Of a stretch of DNA of 64,000 nt, positions 1 to 13,541 are shown in pieces. The DNA lies in the NCBI GenBank assembly GCA_008973525.1, contig WACJ01000517.1, forward strand, positions 1,674,001-1,738,000, given 5' to 3'. The translations under genes were made by a program, and so were the position numbers. Source of the DNA: Stenopsyche tienmushanensis. Its lineage: Eukaryota > Arthropoda > Insecta > Trichoptera > Stenopsychidae. The number at the start of each line of letters is the position of its first letter. Positions within the stretch are counted from its first letter, which is position 1. The notes beneath the pieces are model-generated. The model saw only the letters and a program-made list of their open reading frames with translations. It had not been told where the DNA came from and ran no database searches.

Positions 1-3000
1 TTTGAAATATTCACACACGATGGTACTATTACAGAGGCGTTACAACTGGGATCGACTTGATTAAAGGTTTCGCTCTTCTCTTTATCTAAAATATCTCGAC
101 TATCCATTTCTTCAACATCTTTATTCGACGACGTAGCACAAATCATAGACATTTTATTTTGATCTAACACATTATTTCCATTTATAATATTCAGTTCGCC
201 ATTCTCATTTAAGAATTTAACCGGAGGAATAATAGAAGGCATTTCACAAATTGATTTTTGTTGATCGAAAAGTACAGTTTCCCTCTTTTGTTGAAGTTTT
301 GGATCGAGCGATAAATCATTTGAGCTGTGCATATCTATATCGTTCAATGGTTCATTAATTGTAACCGCTTTATATTCATCATTTTTACAGTTTGAAGCAA
401 CAGCCACGGTCATAGACATGTTACATTTAGTGTCTTCTGGATTAAAAATGATAGTCTTTCTTTTTTCTCTTTTAATATCAGCTGACGAAACAATAGACGT
501 TATGGACATTTCACCGTTTGAATTCAAAGGCTCATTAATTGTAACAGTTTCTTTAAATTCGTCATTTTTAAAGTTCGTAGGAATAGCTGAAGTCATGGAC
601 ATGTTGCAATTGGAGTCTTCCGGGTTGTAAATGATAGTTTTTCTTTTTTCGCTTCTTATATCAGTTATCAGATCTTCGAGGGTCATATTATATTTTTCTT
701 TGTTTGACGGAACAGTAGATGTTATCGACATTTCACAGTCGGGATTATGTTGATCGAAAATCACCGATTGTCTTTTGAGCAGACAATTTTTCTCTTCAAT
801 TCCACAATGAATAGGAACAATTAAAGTCATGGATTTTTCACAAATTTTTCCACTTTGATCAATATTTACAGTGTGGTTTTTCTCATCGACTTTCTTATTT
901 GGCGATCGAAGATCTCCATTTTCATTTGAATCAGAAGGAACGTCATCTATCCTACTTTCATTTGAAATATTCATAGTTAATGGTACTATTACGGAAGTAT
1001 TACAATTGGGATTGCCTTGATCATAGATAATAGATTTTCCGCTCGTTTCTTCGCGGTCTCTATTCGACGCCATAACAGACGTCATTGACATATCGCTTTC
1101 TTTGTTGTTTTGATCAAACACTACAGTCGTCCTCTTTTTGTTGAATTCAGCTTTTAAAAATGTAAAATCTGTCTGTTTATCTATGATAATATTTGGTCTT
1201 GTATTCTCGTTCAAGGAATTCGATAACAACTTTGCGGATGGAACCATACACGTCATGGACATTTCACAATTTGAATTCTGCCGATCAAAAACTATAGTTT
1301 CCCTCCTTTGCCTCGAGGGCTCATATTCATCATTTTTATAATTTGAAGGAACAGCCATGGTCATAGACATATTACAGTTAGTGTCTTCCGGATTAAAAAT
1401 GATAGTCTTTCTTTTTTCTCTTCTAATATCGGCGAAAGGATCATCTTTGTTGAAAAGATTGTTATTTGACGGAACACCGCATGTTATGGACATTTCACCG
1501 TCTGGACTTTGTTGATCAAATACTATCGTCTGTCTTTTTTTATGTATTTCAGTTCTCGGAAGGAAATTATTCGTAAGCGACTTATCTTTAGTGCTATTTT
1601 GTGCTACAAAAGATTTTTTTCTTTCGTCGTTTAAAATTGGTAAAGTCATTGACATGTTACAATTAGAATCATCTGGATAATAAATCGTATTTTTCCCGCT
1701 GCTTGTGAATGTTTGCTCTTTGACTTCTTTATCATTGTTTTTTATTGATGTCATAGACGTTTTGCATTCTGACGCACACTGATCGAAAACAACAGTTTCT
1801 CTTTGTTTAATATCGTCGGCGATGATATTGTGCAGATTTTCTTTATTTTCTAATGTCAATGGAGCCGCTAATGTGATAGACATATTGCAATTAGAATCTG
1901 CTTGATCAAAAATTATAGTTTTTCTCTTATCACTTTTTTTGTTGATTTCAACAGCTTCTATTACTTGGATTTCGTCATAATCCATTTTTTGTCCCGTTGC
2001 TTGTTCCTCAATATTTTTGTTAATAGAATGAGAGAAAAACGGGATATTTCCGCCTGAATGTTTATCTTCAACAATCATTATTTGCTCAGAATTATTAATT
2101 TTTGGGTTTTCTTCTTCATTCTTTGTTTGATTAAATACATTCCGTATTTCCTCCTGTTTGCCAACAATTTTTGATTGAGGTGCGTCTGTTAAAGCTGAGC
2201 CGTTATCATCATAATTATAATTACTTTCAATGCCGATTTGTTTTTTTAAATTTGCTACATTTATCAGAGACGTGGTATTACTCTCGGAAACTAAAGAATG
2301 TACCGATTTCGCGTTGATAATATTCACGGGTTTGCTTTCATTCAAGTCCATTAAGCAATTTTGATCATTTATTGTATTTAACGTTTCGTTGGTTTTAAAA
2401 GTTGGATATGCAGTAGAATTAAAAAATCGATTACCATCCTTTTTCCCATCAACGTCCATTAAAAACATGTCATAATCTACATTTTGATCAAAAACAATTT
2501 TCTGTTTATTTGAATCATGCTGCAAAATTCTGGAATCTGTAGTTAAATCACAACCGACATTTTCTCGTTTTGAAACGATATTTTCATCTTGATTTTCCTT
2601 ATCAGCAAAATTTGTAACTCCATTTATTAATGCGATGGATTTGCCTTTCTTAGATTCGATAATCTGATTTTCATTTTGTATATCGTTACACATTTTATTA
2701 GAATTCCGTAAATCATCAATAAAAGTTTCTTCGTTATTCACTGATTGATTATGAGGGATAGATAAACGACTTTTACAATCAGATTCAGTTTCTAATCTAT
2801 CAATAACAGCTACGGGTATTAGAATATTTTCTTTATCTTCTATCCAATTCTGTTTTTTCTCCATAACATTGGAATAAACGAACGAATGCATTAATATTTG
2901 TTTCGGTTTAACAACTGAACTAATTGTTTCTTCTATGGGCATTGCAATACCTTGAGTTATAGACATTTCACTGTCATCAGTAGTCAAAGGATCATTTTCA

Positions 3001-3801
3001 TTAATTTCAGTATGAATTTTTTTCACATTCTCATTTTCTATACTTGAAATTAATTTATCCATATTATCTTTAAAGGATAAATCCATATTTTTATCAAATT
3101 TGTTTGTTCCACTTAGTGTATTATTATCATTAATCTTATAATTAATTAAGGCCTCGGTTTGATCCACTAACGAAGGATTTGTTAATTCAAGAACAATATC
3201 AGAAATTCTTTTTGTGCTTGGTTTATGATATCCCATATTTACACAGCAATCATCATCGTCGTTTATGCTACCACTTTCATTATGTGTAGCAAATGTCATA
3301 TCATGTTCACTAGCGGGAGTAAAACTAATATCAATATTATCATATGAATTATTGTCGCCGCTCAATATTTGTTTTTTAATTTCATCCAAATCATCCATCG
3401 TATTTTGAGTACTGCACGATGCTTTTAGTAAATTGGTAGATGCTTCCATTTTTCTTATAAGCGAACTACCTATGTCGCTATTTTCAGAATTGTCAGGTTT
3501 ATGAGGTTCTTCGAAGAAATTATCCCAAATTGTGTTTCCATGAACAGTGTGTCTAAATAAACTAAAAATAAAAATCAGCTCTGGATTAAAGCTATCACAG
3601 ATTAAATTAATGTATTCAATTAAAAAAAAATAAGATTACTTACGCTATACCCTGTGTGTTTGAAAAACTGACTCGTTTATTTCGGTCAAAAGTTGTTCCA
3701 TCGTCATCTACATTTTGCTTCTTATCTAAATCCGATAACGGATTTCTCACTTTGGGAGGCTTCAAAATTGAAGATCTACCACGAGGTCTTTCAGGCGGCA
3801 T
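1..3801 (-). CDS. KNL1: KNL1/Spc105 kinetochore scaffold, 5' part (runs off window start)
   Basis: Two exons on the minus strand: exon 1 is 3801 down to 3644 (ATG at 3801-3799, donor GTAAGT) and exon 2 runs from 3561 (or 3552; both acceptors keep frame) to position 1. I checked most of exon 2 codon by codon, including all of 1-2640, and found no stop; the open frame continues past the edge. About 1,240 residues are present. Residues 11-14 are SILK and 43-46 are RVSF, the paired PP1-docking motifs at the N terminus of KNL1. The rest is an acidic, Asn/Ser-rich low-complexity arm with repeats of the form T-I-[IV]-[FY]...C-[NE]-M-S-[MI]-T, the MELT-type units that Mps1 phosphorylates to bind Bub3-Bub1. 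The C-terminal coiled coil and RWD domains (Mis12/Zwint binding) lie outside. It is divergent from SIRT2, 0.8 kb away. Identification rests on the motif combination and is strong. Confidence 0.93.
3..1890 (-). repeat. KNL1 MELT repeat array (about 16 units)
   Basis: Units read on the minus strand, given by the plus position of the final Thr codon. Well-formed units: 1872 (NMSIT), 1644 (NMSMT), 1482 (EMSIT), 1359 (NMSMT), 1251 (EMSMT), 1080 (DMSMT), 720 (EMSIT), 591 (NMSMT), 498 (EMSIT), 408 (NMSMT). Decayed units: 1749 (KTSMT), 825 (EKSMT), and near 984, 246, 144 and 30 (NTSVI, EMPSI, KMSMI, NASVI). One more isolated unit (EMSIT) sits at 2955. Most are preceded by a T-I-[IV]-[FY] element 10-11 residues upstream, equivalent to the T-omega motif. 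Spacing is mostly 90-165 bp. Human-type SHT motifs after the MELT are not evident. Confidence 0.88.
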
Positions 3802-4599
3802 AGTATATATTTTTAATCACATCAATATTGTTTACAATCAACTGAAATTAAGCATTTCAAATATACATAAGTAATAGTTTTAAATTTAAAATCAAAACAT
3901 AGAACTAATTGATAACCAAAACATTGTGAATATAAACAACTATTGAACGATTCTAATATAAAAGTCATTAATAGTAAAACTCCAAACAATATAAAGCTAC
4001 ACCAAAGTCTTCCTGGTAAAATTACTTAAATTCAGGCATCTTTGTAATATATTCACATTTTCGTTTTTTATAACAACCATAAAATACGTATACACTTAAA
4101 ATTAGTATCGAAAGGGTTTTAAATGCGTTACATGCGACATACAAATGAAAATTTATTGCACATCAAGATGCACCAAACGTTTAACGGTCCGCGGCGTCAG
4201 AACCTTCAAATTAAATGTTGCCATATTGCATAATAGCATATGATTGACGATTTATTTCCGAGATGTAATTTATTTTATATTTTATAAATAAATTGCATTT
4301 AAATTTTTAAATTTGCTGGGAAAATTATGAATTTAAATTTATAACATAGTAAAGCCATAATCTATATTTGTTAATATAAAAACACTCGCACTCTGGTTTT
4401 TTTGTAATAATTTTTATATCGAAATATTCATCACAAATATTAAAATATGATTTGAATTTTATAAATATTAATTTAATATTTGAATGCGCAAAGGAAATAA
4501 ATTTATATTGTCGAAAAATGAGTGGTACGACATGGCTGCTTTGGTTGATATTATAACCAAAAAATTAAAGGACCTAAAGTGTCACTGTCAGTGTCGGAG
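3802..4599. promoter_or_regulatory. Shared KNL1-SIRT2 divergent promoter region
   Basis: This 798-bp interval separates two head-to-head start codons and has no other gene. It is AT-rich with a less AT-rich patch near 4170-4215 and another next to the SIRT2 start at 4570-4620. Transcription starts cannot be placed by eye and no convincing TATA box or factor site was identified. A bidirectional promoter is inferred from geometry only. Confidence 0.5.
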
Positions 4600-7197
<2,598 letters not shown>

Positions 7198-7224
7198 TTG
7201 AGCCATCAATAGTTATAAGATTAG

Positions 7225-7230
7225 AATAAA
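7225..7230 (+). terminator. Probable SIRT2 polyadenylation signal
   Basis: AATAAA lies 27 bp after the SIRT2 stop codon. Further A/T-rich AATAAA-like hexamers follow, so a longer 3' UTR is possible. Confidence 0.5.
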
Positions 7231-8486
7231 TTTATTATTTTTCATTTTAATCATATTTATCGTGCGTTTTTACTAAAATTGCATATATGTCAAATTAAAA
7301 ACAACAATTTTTTGTTAAAATATTTAACGATCGGTGGCTCGGTCATATTATCTTTCCATCGTTCGCGTCTATATTTTATATGATTTTTTAAGATTTAAAT
7401 ATACATGGTTTTTTTTTATTAGGATTTAAATTACTTACTAGTTATTCAAATTCAAAATTTCCTAAATTAACTGGTATTTCCCAAATTCTTGAATGAATCT
7501 AAAATTGAAAGTATATTTAGTAGCGGTAGTTGTAATTATTTTCTTCGAGAATATAAATATGCGATTACAATAAAATTCATCAACGGGCAAACATTGTAAA
7601 TAGAATTATTCATTTTACTTTGGGAAATAATAAAAAAACTATTTGTGGTAGATAAAAAACTTTGTGGTAGATAAAATACTACACGTATGGAACACAATTG
7701 ACTCTAAAACGGTGATAACAATAACGATATTCATATCCGAACACCAGTTATTTTATACAATTTTATACAATTAATGATAATTTTTTTTACATGTACTTTT
7801 TGTTATAATTATATATGATTTACTATTATTTTTATATTTTTACAATCGAAATTTATTAAGATCTATAGTCAAAGGTATTTTAAAGGATTGACATAGACTA
7901 ATAATTGTCCATTAATATTTAATTTTCTTTTTTGCCAGTTATTTTGATATTATGCATATAATTTTTTAGCTCACGAATCAATGTATTCTGACTAAATATA
8001 CCTGTTTCTATTTCTTTTGTGCTTACTTATAATGTGTGCAATCTGGTGTTGTATTTAATATTTTTGTATTGGGTGTTAATTTTATCACGGATTATATTAA
8101 AAATCAATTCACAATCATTTATACTTTAAAAAAAGTTTTTTTAACCCTCTAATTAGTATTTTATAGTAATAACATTTTAGAAGTCATTTCTCGTGTATTT
8201 TTCTTATTTTCCGCCATTGTGACTTATTATTCACATAAAAATTTAGGTGTAATCAAATGCGTATATGAAATTTTCTGATGTCAAATGATATATTTTAATG
8301 TAGCAACATTTACATCAAAAATTTGTAATTTATAATATAATTTTAAATAGGGTTTTTTATTTAATATATTTTAATACAAAAAGATAGACATAGAACATTG
8401 AATCAATAAAAGTATTTAGCATAGCTGAAAAATGTAATATGCTCTCTCAAATCATACGTTTTGGCTATTTCCAATAATTACCATAG
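7231..8486. other. AT-rich intergenic DNA, no gene seen
   Basis: Very AT-rich sequence with many A and T runs downstream of SIRT2. It may include alternative SIRT2 3' UTR. No open frame resembling a protein, RNA gene or clear repeat was recognised. Confidence 0.6.
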
Positions 8487-9156
8487 TATTGGGTGTCCCA
8501 TAAGTTTTTTTCGTTTTCTCCATCTCTTCGGAGCCTCATATGCCTTCTTGCCACGTAAAGAATTTTTTAATGAAAGAAATAAATCATAATCTGAATGGGC
8601 AATGTCTGGAGAGTATGGAGGATGAGGTAAAACATCCCAGTCAAATGATAATAATTTATTTATGACAAGCAAAAACAAGTGAGGCCTGGCGTTATCGTGA
8701 TGAAAAACAACGCCTCGTCTGTTCGCTAATTCTGGCCGTTTTTTGGTAATTGCATCCTTTAGATTGTCTAGTTAGAAACAATATTTTGTTGAATTGATCG
8801 TTTCACCTTGCTGAAGAAGCTCATAATAAACTACCCCCTTACAGTCCCACCAAATGTTCTCATAGAGTATCCAACTTTCATCTCCAGAGACAAGTCTCTT
8901 CAAAAAATATTGGCTATGTCGTTGGAGAAGACGATCGCGTGTTGAAATACGCTGAAGTTTATTTGAGTCAGTCAGTTCATGAGGAAGCCACACATCTGAA
9001 TGATTGATGTAGCCCAATTTTGTCAGATGATTATGGACGGATATTCGTGGAATTTCTAACTTGTTAGCTATTTCGCGAACAGTATATTGCGGATTTTCTT
9101 CAACCATGATTGTATCTGTGTTAATTTGCGAAAGTAACTTATGGGACAACCTAATA
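8487..9156 (-). mobile_element. mariner element (mellifera-type), deleted copy
   Basis: About 670 bp bounded by TA and by matching ends: TTGGGTGTCCCATAAGT at the left and, inverted, TTAGGTTGTCCCATAAGT at the right. Intact mariners are about 1.3 kb. Minus-strand translation gives transposase pieces: YTVREIANKLEIPRISVHNHL (helix-turn-helix), WLPHELTDSNKLQRIS, SGDESW (first catalytic Asp), then after a deletion WWDCKGVVYYELL, HHDNARPH (second Asp) and, shifted in frame, PYSPDIAHSDYDLF (third Asp of DD34D). The N-terminal part of the transposase is missing, as in the copy at 24285. It is a dead, non-autonomous copy. Confidence 0.9.
8772..9149 (-). pseudogene. mariner transposase fragment
   Basis: A 125-codon open frame inside the mariner copy. 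It covers the second DNA-binding helix region and the first catalytic Asp (in SGDESW), then skips directly to the WWDCKGVV strand because of an internal deletion. Reading continues out of frame towards 8478, where the HHDNARPH and PYSPDIA motifs are found. It cannot encode an active transposase. Confidence 0.85.
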
Positions 9157-10237
9157 TTTTGATAGCATTGTATAATTCTTCTTTTAAGGAAACAATTTTA
9201 AATTTGTTAAAAATGCTTTTCAATAAGCTAATTCTGAATAACTTTGTCATAGTATATTTTTATAAAATTAATTTTAGACCCTAATATTGTTATATAAAAA
9301 TATTGCAATATAGATAAAAATATTTTTAGAATACTAATTAAAGTAATTTTAAACATTTACAGCAAGTCCTCGAAATGAAACTTCACATTAATAATCAAAC
9401 TAAAACTATACATAAAAATCCGGAATTTGTTGATGTCTAATAGGTTTTTGTTTGCCGGATCGCTGTTATAAAGTAAATATTGATGGAATCCTTTTATTTT
9501 AAAATTTTGTTAATGTTAACACATTACATATGAGGAAAATTCGCACGCATTTACCCATAGTTTTAAAGTCACCACATATTTGGAATAAGACAAGTAATAG
9601 GAAAAATCATGGCGTAATTCATAAAAATAAGCTTCTCACGTAGAATGTATTAATATGCTTCCCGTATGTAATGTGTTAAGACACCTTGGCTTTAGTGCAC
9701 ATTCCTAGAAATGCCATCCACTGTTTTAAATTTAGCATTTTTTATCAGTATTTTTAATACGTCTCACCAAATTTATTCTATTTAAAGTGTGAATCAAATC
9801 ATGTTGTGAAATTATATACATAAGATTTGTTAAAAAAATATTTTAAAATACTTGTTACCTGTTACTATCATAATTAGCGACTAAAATTCTATTTAAATCC
9901 TAAAACGCCATTTTTTTCTTTTCAAATCTTCCCCAGCGTTGTTTATTTCAAATAGATGTGCACGTATCTTGTAAACCGAATGAAACGCATATGGTTAAAA
10001 ATGTAATTAATTGTCATGTGTTTAGTATTCATATTCATAGATTTCTGTAATTAGTGTTAGTTTTTTTTTTCGTCATGTTTATTTGATTTTTTAACTGCGG
10101 GCGAATTTAGATATTTTAGAGAAATCGTGTAAAAAGTTGTTCGGCTTGTATATTTTATTGTCTAAAGGCGACTTGTAATGTGTACACCCAACCCTTGTTT
10201 AACAAAGATGATAAATTCGATTGGATCGAGAAACGAT
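9157..10237. other. AT-rich intergenic DNA, nothing recognised
   Basis: AT-rich non-coding sequence between the mariner copy and a dispersed repeat. No coding or RNA feature was recognised. Confidence 0.6.
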
Positions 10238-10815
10238 TAATGAAATCATCATCATCATAGTGCAGCCACAAACAGTCCATTACAGAACTATGGGCCTCTT
10301 CAATATCCATTCACATTAAATCCATTCTGTCTGTGTGATACATTCATCTCCTCATTCGCTCGATATTAAAGGTAGCATAACCTTCGTGTTTCATTTCGAA
10401 CGCTCAATTAGCGGGTCTCCTGAATGAACGTATCGTCGGGTGCCTTTGCAACCGTCTCGATAGAGAGTGTGGGAGGTTTGTAAAAAATGAGCAGTTTTGA
10501 TTCCAGTCCCTCCTTTCCTCGCTAGGGCGTTGCCAAGCTAAGATGAAGACATACACGACGCTTAAGTGCATCTTGGATTCGCTCCTACACCAACTGAGGG
10601 TGTCTCTCCGTCCATGTGTAACTTACCTAAGCGAATTCAAGACTGAGTGGTTTCCTATTTCAGGTTGATCCTTTGAGTTCGACGATTTCAAAACGAGATG
10701 GAAGACAATGCTGTTATTATTGCAAAATGATATTCTTCATTTGCTTCTTGTCAAGACGGTCCGCTTGATGTTCTTGTTCTGTTCCTTATGCTTCTTGACT
10801 ACGAACCATGAATGA
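10238..10815. repeat. Dispersed repeat family A, copy 1
   Basis: Shares long diverged stretches with 14497-14990 and a shorter stretch with 40690-40935. Shared landmarks are TCTCGATAG(A/G)GAGTGT, CCTTTCCT(C/T)GCTAGGG, GAAGACATA and ACACCAACTGAGGGTGTC. It begins with a CATCATCATCAT run near 10246, as LINE 3' ends in insects often do. No protein frame is preserved; a LINE 3' UTR or SINE origin is possible but unproven. Confidence 0.6.
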
Positions 10816-11009
10816 AATAAATACATATTACTATTGAAACTTATTATGAAACATAGATTATAAGTATTATTCAATGTCACTAACACTAGAAAATATTACT
10901 ACGGGGTTTTTTCTTTCTTTTTTCTGTATATTATCCATTTAGATGTATCAAGAAATCAGTAATCCGTGTTTGTCTATCTTTTTAGAGATGCTTGCAAATC
11001 ACTTCATAC

Positions 11010-11420
11010 TTAGCAAGGATTATAGTGAGGGTTGAGTTGGTCGCCTTCTTCACTTGGTCGCTCCATCTTCATGGTGACCGTCCTCTTTCCTGACACACTG
11101 CCCAGCATCATTAGTTTTTCTAAATTTTCTCCATCCAGGTCGAGCAATATGTCCGATAAACTTTAGTATTCACCCCAGGCAGGCGGATGACAGTCTATTT
11201 TTGATTTTTAACTCCATTAGGATAGACTGATTGGTTCTTTTGGCAGTCCACGTAATCTTATGTGACACGAATACCACAAAGGTATCAATTGTTTCTCTTT
11301 CTTTTTTGCACAGAGTCCATGTTTCCACTCTGTATAAAAACACAGTGAATACGATCCTTTGGACTAGGCGGAGTCTAGTAGTTTTTGAGATTTCAACAAT
11401 ATTATTTGAAAAGATCACAA
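11010..11420 (-). mobile_element. RTE-like LINE remnant (reverse transcriptase C-terminal end)
   Basis: Minus-strand frames contain TRLRLVQRIVFTVFLYRVE, TWTLCKKERETIDTF and WTAKRTNQSILMELKIKNRL, followed in another frame by KLMMLGSVSGKRT. This order matches the C-terminal tail after the polymerase domain of RTE-type non-LTR retrotransposons common in insects. Frameshifts and in-frame stops show it is an old 5'-truncated copy. Clade assignment is from memory of the motif pattern. Confidence 0.7.
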
Positions 11421-13541
11421 AGATTGCTTTCTACTGTATTTTTCAATGAAATTGCTTAATACTTACATAGAAGAATTGCATAATATTATATTCAAAATGT
11501 AAGATGATCTACTTAATATTACTATCGCAAATCTTATATATCAAGGAGTTGCTGTAAATTACTTTTCACTTAATTATGATTCATTTGCGTATGTAAATTA
11601 GCTATGTAATATAATTGGTAGCTGCCAAAACAAATTAAATGTTAAATCAAAACTGTTGATAATGAATTGTGCAACAATGTCGAGAAAATTGTTTTCTGAT
11701 GTAATTTATTTCATTTTACCTGTAAATATTATATAAACGGTCAAGGGTGATAAAAGGGTAGGGAATGTTATACTTCGCACATTTCGATATTAATTATTGA
11801 GAAGCAATTTAGGTCGTACGGTATTTATTAAATAGTATTCGATTAAGATAAATTGTGAGCTTGTAGCCAATTTGTTTAAGGTGATAATATTTTTTTATGG
11901 ATCTCCGATAAAAATTTTGATATAAGCCTTATTAAATTTTACCTCTACTGGTTCACTTATTTTCAAAATTTCTATTGCGTCATTTCATTTGTAATCTAAT
12001 TAAGTGTACATTTTTCTAATAATCTTAAGATGATGCATTTATGAATTCTTTGCAAGAGGTCGCGTGATAGTCAAAAGTATGATAAAATGATCTATTAAAA
12101 TGTTCTTTGTTAATGTTTTTTAAAAAAAAAATACTTGACGTTTCTGAAATCCTACCCAGCTTATAACGGATAATACATTGAATTTATTCTACAAATAATT
12201 GTTAATTAATGTCGGCAACCGAACACATTTTAGGATTTTTTTTCATACATATATATAGCAGTCAACATATGTTATTTTAAATTTAATTGTAGATTTTTTT
12301 TACAGAATTTAAGCAATTCGTCATGTAAATCTTAACGCATAGTCTTAGTATATTTAACCCTATCTTAATTGATAACAATTGATAGATATATTTATATTGT
12401 AGCAGTGATAACTGTGGTTTTCCTAAAATCATGAATTCATATAATTTTTTTCATTTTAGAGAGCAAATGGCTTAAAATTTTTGAATAACAATTAGATGAT
12501 TTGAGCGCTATTTCAAAATATTGATGCAGAAGGCAGTTTTTTTTCCATGTTTTATTGATGTACTTTGCTTTTTGATTGTAATATTAAAAATACAGATGTT
12601 AATTTAAGATAATCTGGTATTATTATTTGCTATTGTGTTTTAATACTTCAAAAACGATCATTTATTCAATTATGTATTTGCATTTACAAATAGTTTTAAA
12701 TCAAAGATTTGAAAAGTGTTGCCGCTATTAGCTCAACATAATTACATTAATTATTTAAAGGTTGGTATTTAAAATCATTTAAAAACCAGACAGTTCATGA
12801 TATAACTAATTAAATAAGTTTGATATTTCTATCAATAGAAAAATGCAATAAAATATTTCTCGTAATGTATAAAGTTGTTTTAGGACTCTATGAAAATTTA
12901 TAATTTAACATATGAATAAGATTCATTTAAAAAATATTTTTATAATCGATTCATATTTGTATTCTGTTTATCTATCTATAGGATTCAAAGAGATTAATAA
13001 ATCTTCCCAAAAGCTTTGCTTTATTCAAGAAAATTGAAATAATTTAATTAAGCAAGTCAATTCTCTTCAATGTAATTATTGAATTTTAAATATGAATATC
13101 TCGAATATTGAAAGTTGCTTAGAATTATAATAGATTTATGAACATTATTTTTTCAACTGAAATTTCGTTAAATTTAAAACAATATAAACAAAAAATATCG
13201 TATTTACGTATTAATTTTTTTTATGAACAAATGAAAAATATTTGTTAACATTTTTATCAATTTTCTATCGCTAAGAATAAAATATCATATTTTTTTTCTT
13301 TGTATAATTTTTTTAAAGTGGAAAGTATTATACTTTTTTAAGCATAAATCATTCCAATTTATCGACAATATTTAGAATTAAATTCTTTTATTGAGTTTTA
13401 CATTGATAAAATTGATAAATTTATGGAGAAATGTAACCCCAAAAATGATTTCGTCTTTTAAGGTTATTTATGGTAGTGCACGCATAAGGTGGCTGCACTG
13501 AGATTTGAACGGTTGTGTTCTTTCGGTTGTTCTAAGTTGTC
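11421..13541. other. AT-rich intergenic DNA upstream of VRK1
   Basis: About 2.1 kb of AT-rich sequence with no recognised gene or repeat. The last 100 bases before the VRK1 start are more GC-balanced and probably contain the promoter and 5' UTR. Confidence 0.55.

Noticed and set aside
418..1341. Small plus-strand frames containing MDIS-like words
   Set aside because: They are the antisense of the KNL1 repeat exon, which is continuously open on the minus strand.
12800..13400. Very AT-rich stretch considered as a matrix attachment or origin region
   Set aside because: AT-richness is general here and no specific signal distinguishes it.
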